Below are positions 8,672 to 18,621 of a DNA stretch of 64,000 nt, one piece after another. The stretch spans positions 1,736,001 to 1,800,000 of the forward strand of contig NZ_JBHEQA010000001.1 of NCBI RefSeq assembly GCF_043678055.1, in the 5' to 3' direction. Each line of letters opens with the position of its first letter. Position 1 is the first letter of the stretch. A program made the translations under genes and the position numbers. The notes beneath the pieces are model-generated. The model saw only the letters and a list, made by a program, of their open reading frames with translations. It had not been told where the DNA came from and did not search any database. Origin of the DNA: Spongiimicrobium salis (GTDB taxonomy: Bacteria > Bacteroidota > Bacteroidia > Flavobacteriales > Flavobacteriaceae).

Positions 8672-11104
8672 TTATTCGGTGCGTAAACTTTTTACGGGAT
8701 TTACAATGGCTGCTTTAATGCTCTGATATCCCACGGTTACTATAGATATTACAATGACCAGGAGCGAAGCCCATACAAAGACATTCCAACCAATAGCTAT
8801 GCGATATGAAAAATCCTCCAGCCATTTGCTCATGGCATACCACCCTAAAGGAATAGAGATCAATATGGCTATCCCTACCAATTTTAGGAAGTCAACCGTA
8901 AGTTTATAGGTTACTTGGGAGACCGTTGCCCCCATGATTTTATGAATGCCAATTTCTTTGGTACGCCTTTCTGCGTTAAAGGCAGCAAGGCCAAATAGGC
9001 CAAGACAGGCAATGAGAATGGAAAGAATGGTAAAGGCAACAAAAATGCGCCCCAATTGTTGTTCTGCCTGATAGGTATTGTTAAAGGATTCTTCCATGAA
9101 GTAGTAATCAAAAAGCTGCCCAGGTGCCATCTCTTCCCATAGCGATTCTATTTGTGCAATAGCTTCTGGAAAATTGCCCGCTTCTAGTTTTATGGCCAAG
9201 GATTCGGGCGAACGATCTATGAGCATGGAAAGGGCTCCGATATCTTCTCGGAGCGATTCAAAATGAAAGTTTTTGACAATGCCTATGATGGTAAAAAATG
9301 TTGGGGTATCCTCATTCAGTCCATCGGTTATGCGCATTCCAATAGCCTCTTGAGGCGATACTCCCATTACTTTTAAAGCAGATTCATTCAAGATAATCGC
9401 CGTAGAATCCGCACTGAATTCCCGGTTGAAATCCCTTCCCGCAATAAGTTCCATATTCATTGTAGAAATATAATCGTGGTCTATGGCCCATCGCTGCATA
9501 TTAAGGGTGTTCTCCTGATCTTTAGCGCCTTCCTTAAAAAAAGAATGGTTGCTACGCGAGGATGGGGTTGGTAGAAAGCTGGAAAGGCTTACGCTTTTCA
9601 CCTGTCCCAATTGTTGTACCTGCTCCTTAAAGGAATCCAATTGATTTCCTGCAGCGTAGGCGTCATTAATGATCAGTACCTGATCTTTTCCAAAACCTAA
9701 ATCCTTACTTTGAATATAATTGAGTTGCTGGTATACTACCAAGGTACTTATCATTAAGAAAACAGAAATGGCAAATTGAAAAACCACTAGCGAGTTCCGT
9801 GTTTTAGCTCCTCCAATACTGGCTTTTCCACCTCCCTTTAGGACTTGGGCAGGTCTAAACTTGGACATAAAAAAGGCAGGGTAACTTCCTGAAAAGAATC
9901 CAAGAATCAATGTGGCGGCTATCAAGATCAACCAAGCAAATGGGTTGTTAAAAGGCAAGGAGATACTTTTTCCGGCAAGTTCATTAAAATAAGGTAAGGC
10001 TAAGGTTGCTATGATTATAGCAAGCAATAAAGAAATAAAGGTAATTAAACCCGATTCGGTCAAGAACTGTCGGATGAGCTCTGATTTGTCGGACCCCAAG
10101 GTTTTGCGAACCCCGACTTCCTTTGCCCTTTTCAGGGAATGTGCTGTAGAGAGGTTCATGAAATTCACACTGGCCAATACGATTAAAAAGAGACCAATAA
10201 AAGAGAGGATATACACGTTCTGAACACTACTATTTGCACTGAGTTCCGTTTGCATATTGGAATGTAAATGGATATCCGTTAAGGGCATTGTAAAATAGTT
10301 GAGGTAGTTGCCGGAGGCCAGAAACTGTTCTTCCGTAATACCCGGGTAAAAGGCCTGTGCATAGGGAATGACGTATTTGCCAAACATGCCCTGCAGGGGT
10401 GCTTGAAACTCCTTCATATTGGTGCCTTCCACCACTTTAATAAAGGTGAAGTAATTATGACTCCCCCAGTCAGCTTCTTGTGCATCTTGATACCCGACCA
10501 TAGATAAGAAAACTGTCCGGTCCCTTAGGAATGAGTTTCTTGGGAAATCATCGATAATGCCAGCAACAGTATACGTATCCGAATTGTCTAGTACCAACTG
10601 TTGTCCAATGGCTCGGTTTAATCCAAAATGTTTTTCAGCGGCCGTTTTGGTCAATACCAATGTATTGGGTTGGGTCAAGGCACTTTTAACATCTCCGTAG
10701 AGTAGATCGATTCCAAACATATCGAACATCGTAGAATCGGCATACGTTACCTGTAGCTCTTTTACATTTTCTTGAGCATCCACCTTTTTGAGCAGCATAC
10801 TTCCTAAATTTCGAAAGCGCACCGTTTTTTCAACTTGTGGGAAGTCCTGTTCCAGAGCTGCGGCCATAGGTGCTGAAGCTTCTGCGGAAATTACGGCATC
10901 CCCTCCAAATTTAACGTCCAAATTGATACGATGGATACGATCCGCATCTGCGAACATGGTGTCAAAATTCAGTTCTTCATAAATATATAGGGAAATGAGA
11001 ATTCCTCCTGCAATACCAATAGCCAAGCCAAAAGTGTTCAAGAAGGTGAAGAAGGGCCTTTTTTTAAGATTCCGCCAAGCTATTTTAAGATGATTTTTTA
11101 GCAT
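8672..11104 (-). CDS. FtsX/MacB-type ABC permease, 810 aa (permease 5)
   Basis: A complete two-repeat permease starting MLKNHLKIAWRNLKK. It has a helix at about 20-42, a first periplasmic domain, an FtsX bundle, then the second periplasmic domain and FtsX bundle. The coupling motifs are AKEVGVRKTLGS and TKEIGIHKIMGA; the second has His where the paralogues have Arg. The tail is NPVKSLRTE. It lies mid-operon, with 24 bp to the upstream gene. Paralogy with its neighbours is obvious over the whole length, but they are far from identical, so this is old divergence and not a recent tandem copy. Confidence 0.93.
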   Translation of the reverse strand: MLKNHLKIAWRNLKKRPFFTFLNTFGLAIGIAGGILISLYIYEELNFDTMFADADRIHRINLDVKFGGDAVISAEASAPMAAALEQDFPQVEKTVRFRNLGSMLLKKVDAQENVKELQVTYADSTMFDMFGIDLLYGDVKSALTQPNTLVLTKTAAEKHFGLNRAIGQQLVLDNSDTYTVAGIIDDFPRNSFLRDRTVFLSMVGYQDAQEADWGSHNYFTFIKVVEGTNMKEFQAPLQGMFGKYVIPYAQAFYPGITEEQFLASGNYLNYFTMPLTDIHLHSNMQTELSANSSVQNVYILSFIGLFLIVLASVNFMNLSTAHSLKRAKEVGVRKTLGSDKSELIRQFLTESGLITFISLLLAIIIATLALPYFNELAGKSISLPFNNPFAWLILIAATLILGFFSGSYPAFFMSKFRPAQVLKGGGKASIGGAKTRNSLVVFQFAISVFLMISTLVVYQQLNYIQSKDLGFGKDQVLIINDAYAAGNQLDSFKEQVQQLGQVKSVSLSSFLPTPSSRSNHSFFKEGAKDQENTLNMQRWAIDHDYISTMNMELIAGRDFNREFSADSTAIILNESALKVMGVSPQEAIGMRITDGLNEDTPTFFTIIGIVKNFHFESLREDIGALSMLIDRSPESLAIKLEAGNFPEAIAQIESLWEEMAPGQLFDYYFMEESFNNTYQAEQQLGRIFVAFTILSILIACLGLFGLAAFNAERRTKEIGIHKIMGATVSQVTYKLTVDFLKLVGIAILISIPLGWYAMSKWLEDFSYRIAIGWNVFVWASLLVIVISIVTVGYQSIKAAIVNPVKSLRTE

Positions 11105-11128
11105 GATTATTCGTTTTTTGATGATAGT

Positions 11129-13516
11129 CTATTCTGTTCGCAAGCTCTTTATAGGGTTTGCGTTGGCGGCCTTGAGGGTTTGGTACCCCATGGTCAGTAT
11201 GGTGATGAACAATACACTCCCAATAGCAAGCCCAAACACCCACCAGGAAATCTCTGTGTGATAGGCAAAACTATCCAGCCAATTGTTCATAAAATACCAA
11301 GCTAAAGGAGAGGCCACTATTCCGGCAATTACAACCAGTTTTAAAAAGTCGGTCGTCAATAAGATTAAAATACTACTAACAGTACTCCCCAAGACTTTAC
11401 GAATTCCGATTTCTTTCATTTTTTGAGCGATAAAGAAAGAGATCAATCCATAAATTCCTAAACAACCGATTAGGATAGCCAATGCAGAAAATAGCTTGGC
11501 CAATGAGAGGTATTGCTGTTCCGATGCATACGATTCGGCTACCCGCTGATCTAAAAAGTCGTACCCAAAAATATAATCGGGAAAAACAGCACTCCACTCT
11601 TCTTCAATAGATTGAATAAGGTTTCCACTAGCGCTCATATTTATTTTTATCGCAAACTCTCGATAATTCGCTGCTCTAGGCCCGATAAATATGGGACTGA
11701 TATCCCCGCTAAAATCTTGATTGTGGAAATTGGCCAGGACACCCACAATATTAGCCTTTATCGTTCCCCCATTTACGGCTATGGTTTTGCCTAGAAGCTC
11801 CTCTGTATTCACGATGCCCAATTTCTTGGCAAAAGCTTCGTTCACTACAATTTCATCCAAGGAATCCTTTTCATAGAAATTCCTGCCCGATACGAATTGC
11901 AGATCAAAGGTATTGGCGTAATCCTGATCGGCAATTTTCACTTGAATAGAGAATTCCTCATCCTCGGGCCTATTGTCATAACGAACATTGGTACCCCAAG
12001 CCGTATCACTACCTCCTGGAGATGTAAAACAACTACTGATTTTTTCTACACCCGAAATTTTAGAGATACGCTCTTTAAGGCCTTTAAGACGGGCAGGTTC
12101 CAATTGATCGGGCAGCGCTACCATGAGCATGGCCGATTTGTCAAAACCTAAATCGGAATCCAAGGCATACCGCAATTGTTTGTTCATGACTATGGTGCCA
12201 ATGATTAAGACGATAGCAATGGCAAATTGAGAGGTGACCAGAACTTTACGAGTAAGGAAACCCCCGGCATCTTTTTGACTCAATTTTCTTTTTAAGGCTA
12301 AAATAGGAGCTATTCTAGCTAACAACACCCCAGGATAACTGCCGGAAAGTAAGGTGATAATAAGCAGTAAACCACTGATAAATGCAGCAAATGGGAGGGT
12401 TAGAAGCCCTGATAAAGAAAGCTCCAGGTCAAAAATAGTGTTGAATGTAGGCAAGGAGATAACGCTTAAAAGAAATCCAATGGCCAACGCAAAAAAGCTG
12501 ATTAAAAAAGTCTCCGTCATGAATTGCCAAAAAAGTTGACTTCTGAAACTGCCCAGTACCTTGCGAATGCCGACCTCTTTGGAACGGTAAACCGATTGTC
12601 CCGTAGAGATATTGATAAAATTGACACAGGCCATAAAAAGGATAAAGAAACCGATTAAAGAAAAAATCCAAAGTACTTTTACATTAATGCCTCCACTGTA
12701 TTCAGCATTGAAGTGAATCTCTGAAACCGGCTGTAATTTGTAACGATGTACATTTTTGGATTTTGGACGAAATTTTGCGGGGTAACTTAGGATATTTTCC
12801 TCAATTTCCGCGATATTTTGATTGGGGTGCAATAGACCGTAGCATTGCAAATTGGAACTGATACCGCCCCAAAATTCCCCACTTAGGAATTGGTCGTAAG
12901 CTTTAAGTGTGGGAAAAGAAACAAAGATATCTCCCTGAATAATACTATTTTTAGGCAAGTCCTTCAGAACTCCAGTGATGGTAATCAATTCTTTATTTCC
13001 GAGTTCAAAAGTCCGATTTACAGGATTTTTAGTACCAAAAATTTGATAAGCCATCCGTTCGGTAATCACTGCGGTATTTGGATCTGAGATAGGGACTTCC
13101 CTAGAACCATTGATCAAAGGAAAGTTAAATATTTTAAACAAAGAAGGTTCTGTAAAGTGGATGCCTTCATCGATCCGTTGCTGAAAATTGGTTTCCTTTA
13201 CTTTAAGGATTTCCTCTTCCCAAGAGACAATTTTGGCAATTTCTTCGGTATATCCATAATCCTCTTTGAAAGCATTGGCAAAACCGGGCGGAACGCTCGC
13301 TTCATAATCAATAAAATCTCGATGCTCTTCTGTGACAAAACGATACATGCGATCAGTATCCGTATGGAAATTGTCAAATTGCAAATGATGACTTACAAAA
13401 AGAAAAATTAGAATACTACACCCAAAGCCCATGGCAAGACCGGCAATATTGATAAAGGTAAAACCTTTACGCTTTAGAAGGCTTCTCCAGGCTATTTTAA
13501 AATAGTTCTTAATCAT
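11129..13516 (-). CDS. FtsX/MacB-type ABC permease, 795 aa (permease 4)
   Basis: A two-repeat MacB_PCD/FtsX permease starting MIKNYFKIAWRSLLKRKG. The coupling motifs SKEVGIRKVLGS and MKEIGIRKVLGS are both canonical for the family. The tail is NPIKSLRTE. Twelve bp separate it from permease 3, the first gene of operon B. Family members export peptides, lipoproteins or antibiotics, or act in envelope stress responses. Nothing in the sequence decides between these here. Confidence 0.93.
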   Translation of the reverse strand: MIKNYFKIAWRSLLKRKGFTFINIAGLAMGFGCSILIFLFVSHHLQFDNFHTDTDRMYRFVTEEHRDFIDYEASVPPGFANAFKEDYGYTEEIAKIVSWEEEILKVKETNFQQRIDEGIHFTEPSLFKIFNFPLINGSREVPISDPNTAVITERMAYQIFGTKNPVNRTFELGNKELITITGVLKDLPKNSIIQGDIFVSFPTLKAYDQFLSGEFWGGISSNLQCYGLLHPNQNIAEIEENILSYPAKFRPKSKNVHRYKLQPVSEIHFNAEYSGGINVKVLWIFSLIGFFILFMACVNFINISTGQSVYRSKEVGIRKVLGSFRSQLFWQFMTETFLISFFALAIGFLLSVISLPTFNTIFDLELSLSGLLTLPFAAFISGLLLIITLLSGSYPGVLLARIAPILALKRKLSQKDAGGFLTRKVLVTSQFAIAIVLIIGTIVMNKQLRYALDSDLGFDKSAMLMVALPDQLEPARLKGLKERISKISGVEKISSCFTSPGGSDTAWGTNVRYDNRPEDEEFSIQVKIADQDYANTFDLQFVSGRNFYEKDSLDEIVVNEAFAKKLGIVNTEELLGKTIAVNGGTIKANIVGVLANFHNQDFSGDISPIFIGPRAANYREFAIKINMSASGNLIQSIEEEWSAVFPDYIFGYDFLDQRVAESYASEQQYLSLAKLFSALAILIGCLGIYGLISFFIAQKMKEIGIRKVLGSTVSSILILLTTDFLKLVVIAGIVASPLAWYFMNNWLDSFAYHTEISWWVFGLAIGSVLFITILTMGYQTLKAANANPIKSLRTE

Positions 13517-13528
13517 GATTTCCAGTGG

Positions 13529-15931
13529 TTATTCGGTTCGTAAACTTTTTACAGGATTGGCAACGGCGGCCTTGATGGCATGGAAGCTTACTGTAAGGAT
13601 GGCTATGGTAATGGCGATGATGCTGGCTAAGGCAAAAATCCACCAACTTATGGTTACTTTATAGGCGTATACTTCCAACCAATTGTTCATGGCATACCAG
13701 GATAAAGGTGTTGCGATAAACATGGCAATGAGTACAAGTTTGATAAAATCTTTGGACAATAGGCGAACGATGCTTCCAGCTTCGGCGCCTAGCACTTTAC
13801 GTATTCCTATTTCCTTTGTTCGTTGCATGGCACTATACGTAGCAAGTCCTAGAAGCCCAAGACAGGCGATGAAAATAGCTAAAAAGGAAAATAAGGTGAA
13901 TAGTTTTTTAAATCTGAAATCGGCTTCGTATTGCGTATTGAAAGAATCGTCCAAAAAGCTATACAGGAAAGGACGATGAGGAGCAAGCGTTGCCCATTTT
14001 TCACGGATTTCCGAAATGGTTGCAGGAAGATTATCCGATTGGATGCGCAATGAAAGATAACGACTGCTTGAAGGTTCCAGACGCAAACTGAGCGGCTCTA
14101 CTTCTTGGTGAAGGGATAGAAAATTAAAGTCTTTCACTACGCCAATAATGGTACCTTCTTTGCCCCATTGTTCAAAGCGCTTGCCAATAATTTCTTCTGG
14201 GGAAGCGTAACCGAAATGTTTAACTGCGGCTTCGTTAACCACCAAAGACCCAATGGTATCAATGGCAAAATCCCTGGAATAAGGACGTCCGGCAACCATT
14301 TCCATTTTAAAATGTGGGATAAAGTCCACATCAACCTCGTATAAGGAAATATCAAAGAAGTCCATTTCTCCATTAGGAATTTGAATTTGGGTTCCTGCAC
14401 CGGGGAAGTGCGCACCGGGAACCGTTCGTGATGCAGATACGGAGCTTATGCTACCGTTTTTTTCAAACTCGCTCTTAATGGTTTCCAACCTATTGCGTAC
14501 CTGAAAATCATAATTGAAATCAATGACCAATTGTTGCTCACGATCAAAACCAAGATCTCTATTGAGCATATAATCCATTTGAAAATAGACAATAGCCGTA
14601 CCAGCGATCAAAGCAATGGAAAGACTGAATTGAAAAATCACTAAGGCTTTCCGAAGGGTTACCCCATTTTTTGAAGTTTTAAAGACCCCCTTTAAAACAG
14701 TGGCTGGCCTAAAATTAGATAAGACCATGGCTGGATAACTACCGGATAAAAAAGCAGTAATAAGAGCCGTTCCCAAATATAAAAGAAGATTGGAAGTGGT
14801 AAAAATATGTTCTAATTGGAAGGTTTTCCCTGTGATTTCCCGCATCCAGGGAAGACAGATCACAACCACGGCGACACCCAAAATGGCAGCGATGAGGACC
14901 ATGGTCAATGACTCTCCCAAAAATTGTGAGATCAACCCTCTTTTTTGAGCTCCTATCACTTTTCTAACACCCACTTCTTTTGCCCTTTCCATGGAACGTG
15001 CTGTGGCGAGGTTCATAAAATTAATACTGGCAATGACTAAAATGAAAAGGCCTATGATACCAAAAATGTAAATATTGGAGGCATTGCCCGTTACCCCCGG
15101 TTGTCGGGCTGCGGTAGAATTTAAATACGCATCTTCCAGAGCTTCAAAGGAGACATCGTAGTGAAATTGTTTGTTTTCTTCCGGAAGACGTTTTTCTAAG
15201 AACGCCGGTATTTTTGCCTGAAATGCTATAGGGTCAAAATTTTCGGGAACCAAAAAATAGGTATAGAAATCTACATAGCCCCAAGAGTCAAAAATAGAAG
15301 GTCTTGCCTGGTAAAAGGTGCTCATGGAAACCAAAACATCGAAACCAAAATGGGAATTGGAGGGAATATCTTTGATAATCCCGGTAACGGTATAATCCCC
15401 GTCGTCTGCCCTGACACTAGTGCCCGATAAAGTTTTTCCCATAGGGTCTTCATCTCCAAAATATTTTTTTGCAGTACTTTCCGTAAGCACAATGGAATAA
15501 GGAGCTTCCAAGGCAGTTTTAGGATCGCCCGAAATCATATTCCAAGTAAAAACATCAAAAACAGATGGGGTTACATAAAAACAATTCCCTTCTTGAAAAG
15601 TAAGGTCTCCGTTGGTGAGCAGCACATCTTCCCTACCGGAGAATTGTACGGTTTCAAGGACTTCCGAAAAATCTTCCTTTAACGCTGGCCCTACCGGGGC
15701 ATTTCCCCAAACCCAAGCCTCTTTATAATCGTTTTCATTCAAGTGGTGCAATACACGATATACCCGATTGCTATTTTCATGATAGCGATCATAGGAGAGC
15801 TCATTTTGAATAAACATGACAATCATTAAAAAGCAAGCTAAGCCAATGGCCAAACCGCCAATATTGATTATAGAATACCCCTTGTTCTTGAGAAGGTTTC
15901 TCCAAGCAATTTTGAAATGATTTTTCAACAT
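13529..15931 (-). CDS. FtsX/MacB-type ABC permease, first gene of operon B (permease 3)
   Basis: A two-repeat permease. The ATG at 15931 gives MLKNHFKIAWRNLLKNKG, matching the paralogues; the in-frame ATG at 15940 would add three residues. The coupling motifs are AKEVGVRKVIGA and TKEIGIRKVLGA, and the tail is NPVKSLRTE. It is the first gene after the 240 bp gap that carries the sigma-54-like promoter copy, with a predicted leader of about 70-80 nt. A small inverted repeat at 15958-15972 lies in that leader just before the start codon. It heads a run of seven permease genes with gaps of at most 35 bp. Confidence 0.93.
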   Translation of the reverse strand: MLKNHFKIAWRNLLKNKGYSIINIGGLAIGLACFLMIVMFIQNELSYDRYHENSNRVYRVLHHLNENDYKEAWVWGNAPVGPALKEDFSEVLETVQFSGREDVLLTNGDLTFQEGNCFYVTPSVFDVFTWNMISGDPKTALEAPYSIVLTESTAKKYFGDEDPMGKTLSGTSVRADDGDYTVTGIIKDIPSNSHFGFDVLVSMSTFYQARPSIFDSWGYVDFYTYFLVPENFDPIAFQAKIPAFLEKRLPEENKQFHYDVSFEALEDAYLNSTAARQPGVTGNASNIYIFGIIGLFILVIASINFMNLATARSMERAKEVGVRKVIGAQKRGLISQFLGESLTMVLIAAILGVAVVVICLPWMREITGKTFQLEHIFTTSNLLLYLGTALITAFLSGSYPAMVLSNFRPATVLKGVFKTSKNGVTLRKALVIFQFSLSIALIAGTAIVYFQMDYMLNRDLGFDREQQLVIDFNYDFQVRNRLETIKSEFEKNGSISSVSASRTVPGAHFPGAGTQIQIPNGEMDFFDISLYEVDVDFIPHFKMEMVAGRPYSRDFAIDTIGSLVVNEAAVKHFGYASPEEIIGKRFEQWGKEGTIIGVVKDFNFLSLHQEVEPLSLRLEPSSSRYLSLRIQSDNLPATISEIREKWATLAPHRPFLYSFLDDSFNTQYEADFRFKKLFTLFSFLAIFIACLGLLGLATYSAMQRTKEIGIRKVLGAEAGSIVRLLSKDFIKLVLIAMFIATPLSWYAMNNWLEVYAYKVTISWWIFALASIIAITIAILTVSFHAIKAAVANPVKSLRTE

Positions 15932-16020
15932 GATGTTCAATTTTTGGTGGTTAGCATGGCAGGATTCCTACCATAAGTATCGTGGACAGGATTTTAAATT
16001 AACCCGTACATAAAAATAAT

Positions 16021-16127
16021 GTCTAATCTTATGCCACAATTTTAAATATCTGATTTTCAAGTATTTAAAAAAATATCTTTAAAAAAGAATGTTTATAGTG
16101 TAAAATAATTTTACAATAAATGTCCAA
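16021..16127 (-). promoter_or_regulatory. Sigma-54-like promoter with two activator-type sites, operon B
   Basis: Read on the minus strand, 16036-16021 is TGGCATAAGATTAGAC, with a good -24 half (TGGCA) and a weak -12 half (GA, not GC). Upstream are an imperfect inverted repeat with AAATA and TATTT arms (16044-16066) and the perfect 17 nt palindrome TGTAAAATAATTTTACA (16099-16115), then TGTCCAA at 16121-16127. The same blocks occur at identical spacing in front of tolC (25304-25410). The two inverted-repeat centres are about 52 bp apart, close to five helical turns. This layout is typical of an NtrC-type activator; the candidate is the protein at 25484-26848. The transcription start is predicted near 16010. 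Confidence 0.7.
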
Positions 16128-16180
16128 TTGCTATACAGTTCCAATAATGGATAGCGCTATTGGTTTAATACCCAAGGGTT

Positions 16181-18580
16181 TCACTCTGTCCGTAAACTCT
16201 TTATAGGATTCGCCCTTGCGGCTTTAATGGCTTGAAAACTTACCGTAATTAGGGTAACCAGCATGGCACCCAATAGGGCCAATGCAAAAATCCACCATTT
16301 CAAAATTACCCGATAAGGATATTCCTGAAGCCAACCGTTCATGACATAATAGGCAATGGGTACCGCCATAAAACAGGAAATGATGATCAACTTTAAAAAA
16401 TCTTTGGACAACATATTCCAAACATTGAATATGGTTGCGCCCAAAACCTTACGGACACCAATTTCTTTGGTACGTTGTTCGGCAACAAAAGAAGTCAGTC
16501 CAAAAAGCCCTAAACAGCTGATTAAAATAGCCAATGCCGTAAAAATTCCGGCCAAATGCCCGATTCGCTCCTCAGAAGCGAACTTTGCACCATATTCCTC
16601 ATCAATAAAGTTGTATTGAAAGGGGATGTCCGGAAAATGTGTTTTAAACACCCGCTCTATTTGGGCAATGCTTTTACTGGTACTTTGATCGGGGTTTAAC
16701 CTTAAATTATAGTAACTGGAATTTCCATAGCTGTCAAAGGCATAAATCCCCTGTTTAATAGGCTCGTAGGGAGACTGGGTGACCATATCCTCCACGACGC
16801 CGATAATGGTCAATGGAGGTGCCGGATCATCCTTGTCCGTATCCCTGAGAACAAGACCAATGGGATCACTAAGCCCTAGATATTTTACAGCGGTTTGATT
16901 GATTAAAATAGCACCGGAATCCGAAGGGAATTCTCGTGAAAAATCCCTTCCCTGGACAATTTTTAAATTCAGGGATTTGGCATAATCCACAGAGACATAG
17001 GTCCAGGCCAGATCCTCCTGAAAACCTTCTGGTTTGCCTTCCCAATCGTAACCGCTTCTATTGCTCCAGATACTGGTGACGGGACTGCTGGAAGAAGACA
17101 TTTCAACGATCGCATTGGAATTCATGAACTCTTGACGCATCAATTCGTACTTGCCTTCAAAATCCGCGCTAAATGTCGGAATCTGGATCAAACCTTCCTT
17201 ATCATAACCTACAGGACGATTTTTAGCGTGATTAATTTGTTGTAATACGATTAAGGTTCCGATAATAAATGCCACGGAGACGGTAAATTGAACGACTACC
17301 AATACTTTTCTGGGCAAACCGGAATACCTGCCGGCTTTGAAGGTTCCTTTTAAAACGTGAATGGGCTTAAATGAGGATAAATACAGTGCAGGGTAACTCC
17401 CTGCCAATAGCGCGGTAAATAGGATAAATACCAAAGAAGCTCCCCAAAAATAGACGTTGTGCCAAGGAAATACAATTTCTTTTCGGGCTAGGGCATTAAA
17501 ACCGTTCAAGGATAAGAATACAATTAAAAGCGCAACTCCATAGGCCAAGAGTACCACAAGAAAAGACTCGCTCAAAAATTGATAGATCAATTGAGATCGG
17601 TGTGAGCCTATGGATTTGCGTATACCTACTTCTTTTCCGCGCTTTTCGGATCGGGCGGTACTTAGATTCATAAAATTAATACAGGCCAAAAGGAGCACAA
17701 AGGCACCAATAATACCAAATAACCACACGTATTTTATGCGACCACCTACTTGTTTTCCATTTTCGAAGTTTCGGCGTAAATGCCAATCTTCCATGGGAAG
17801 TAAGAGCATTTGGGGGTTAAATTCCACCGTGGATTCATTTCTTAGTTTTTTTACATCCTTTATGGCATCACTAACACCTTGCATGCCCGTATGATCGGCA
17901 ATTTGAACAAATAACTGAAAAGAGTTGTTTCCCCAATCATCAGCACTTTTTTGTACCCATTCCCACGTCTTTATGTAATTCTTCCATGGGATAATGTATT
18001 CGGTGTCGTGAAAGGTATTGTTTGAAGGAATATCCTCATAAATACCGCTAACCATTAACCGATGCTCATTGGCAACCTGCACAATTTTACCCAAGGGATT
18101 TTCTTCACCAAATAAGGCGTTTGCAGTAGATTTGGAAAGCATGATTACATTAACTTCGGTCAGTGCATTTTTTTCGCCCTGAAGCATGTTGAGGTTGAGC
18201 AGTTCCGGAGCATTCTCCTGCATATAATTACCGGGTCTGGAAATAGCGGTCTCCTCATATTTGAGATAAAGTTCATTGGTCCATGAAGCCATCATCAAAT
18301 GCTCAAAATTATCATTGTAATCGTTCCTTAATGCCTTTTCCAAAGGCCTTGGGATAGCATCGTTCGTATAGGTTTGTCCATTGAAAGTTTGGGATTGTAC
18401 TACCTGGGCTATTTTGCTCTTGTTTTTAAAGTAATCATTGTAACTAAGCTCCTCATTGATCCATAAAGCGATAGTAATAGTAACCGCCATTCCCAGGGCC
18501 AAACCACCGATATTTATGGTGGAATGCCCCTTGTTTTTTAGTAAATTTCTCCAAGCAATTTTTAAATAGTTGGTAAACAT
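16181..18580 (-). CDS. FtsX/MacB-type ABC permease, last gene of operon A (permease 2)
   Basis: A two-repeat permease of 799 residues starting MFTNYLKIAWRNLLKNKG. The coupling motifs are GKEVGIRKSIGS and TKEIGVRKVLGA, and the tail is NPIKSLRTE. It follows the DUF2807 gene by 41 bp and closes the operon that starts at tolC. No U-rich terminator is visible between its stop and the operon B promoter. An inverted repeat CCAATA/TATTGG at 16141-16163 has no T-tract, so read-through into operon B is possible. Confidence 0.93.
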   Translation of the reverse strand: MFTNYLKIAWRNLLKNKGHSTINIGGLALGMAVTITIALWINEELSYNDYFKNKSKIAQVVQSQTFNGQTYTNDAIPRPLEKALRNDYNDNFEHLMMASWTNELYLKYEETAISRPGNYMQENAPELLNLNMLQGEKNALTEVNVIMLSKSTANALFGEENPLGKIVQVANEHRLMVSGIYEDIPSNNTFHDTEYIIPWKNYIKTWEWVQKSADDWGNNSFQLFVQIADHTGMQGVSDAIKDVKKLRNESTVEFNPQMLLLPMEDWHLRRNFENGKQVGGRIKYVWLFGIIGAFVLLLACINFMNLSTARSEKRGKEVGIRKSIGSHRSQLIYQFLSESFLVVLLAYGVALLIVFLSLNGFNALARKEIVFPWHNVYFWGASLVFILFTALLAGSYPALYLSSFKPIHVLKGTFKAGRYSGLPRKVLVVVQFTVSVAFIIGTLIVLQQINHAKNRPVGYDKEGLIQIPTFSADFEGKYELMRQEFMNSNAIVEMSSSSSPVTSIWSNRSGYDWEGKPEGFQEDLAWTYVSVDYAKSLNLKIVQGRDFSREFPSDSGAILINQTAVKYLGLSDPIGLVLRDTDKDDPAPPLTIIGVVEDMVTQSPYEPIKQGIYAFDSYGNSSYYNLRLNPDQSTSKSIAQIERVFKTHFPDIPFQYNFIDEEYGAKFASEERIGHLAGIFTALAILISCLGLFGLTSFVAEQRTKEIGVRKVLGATIFNVWNMLSKDFLKLIIISCFMAVPIAYYVMNGWLQEYPYRVILKWWIFALALLGAMLVTLITVSFQAIKAARANPIKSLRTE

Positions 18581-18621
18581 GGCGATTGGTTTTTTGTTTG
18601 GTTTAGTAGAAATACACGACT

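Noticed and set aside
1..15940. Repeat-induced assembly error in the permease array
   Set aside because: The members differ throughout and no long identical stretches are seen, so collapse or duplication by assembly is not indicated.
16141..16163. Hairpin CCAATA/TATTGG after permease 2 as a terminator
   Set aside because: No U-tract on the transcribed strand and a weak stem. Its core ATAGCGCTAT is itself a palindrome, so the larger pairing is not favoured.
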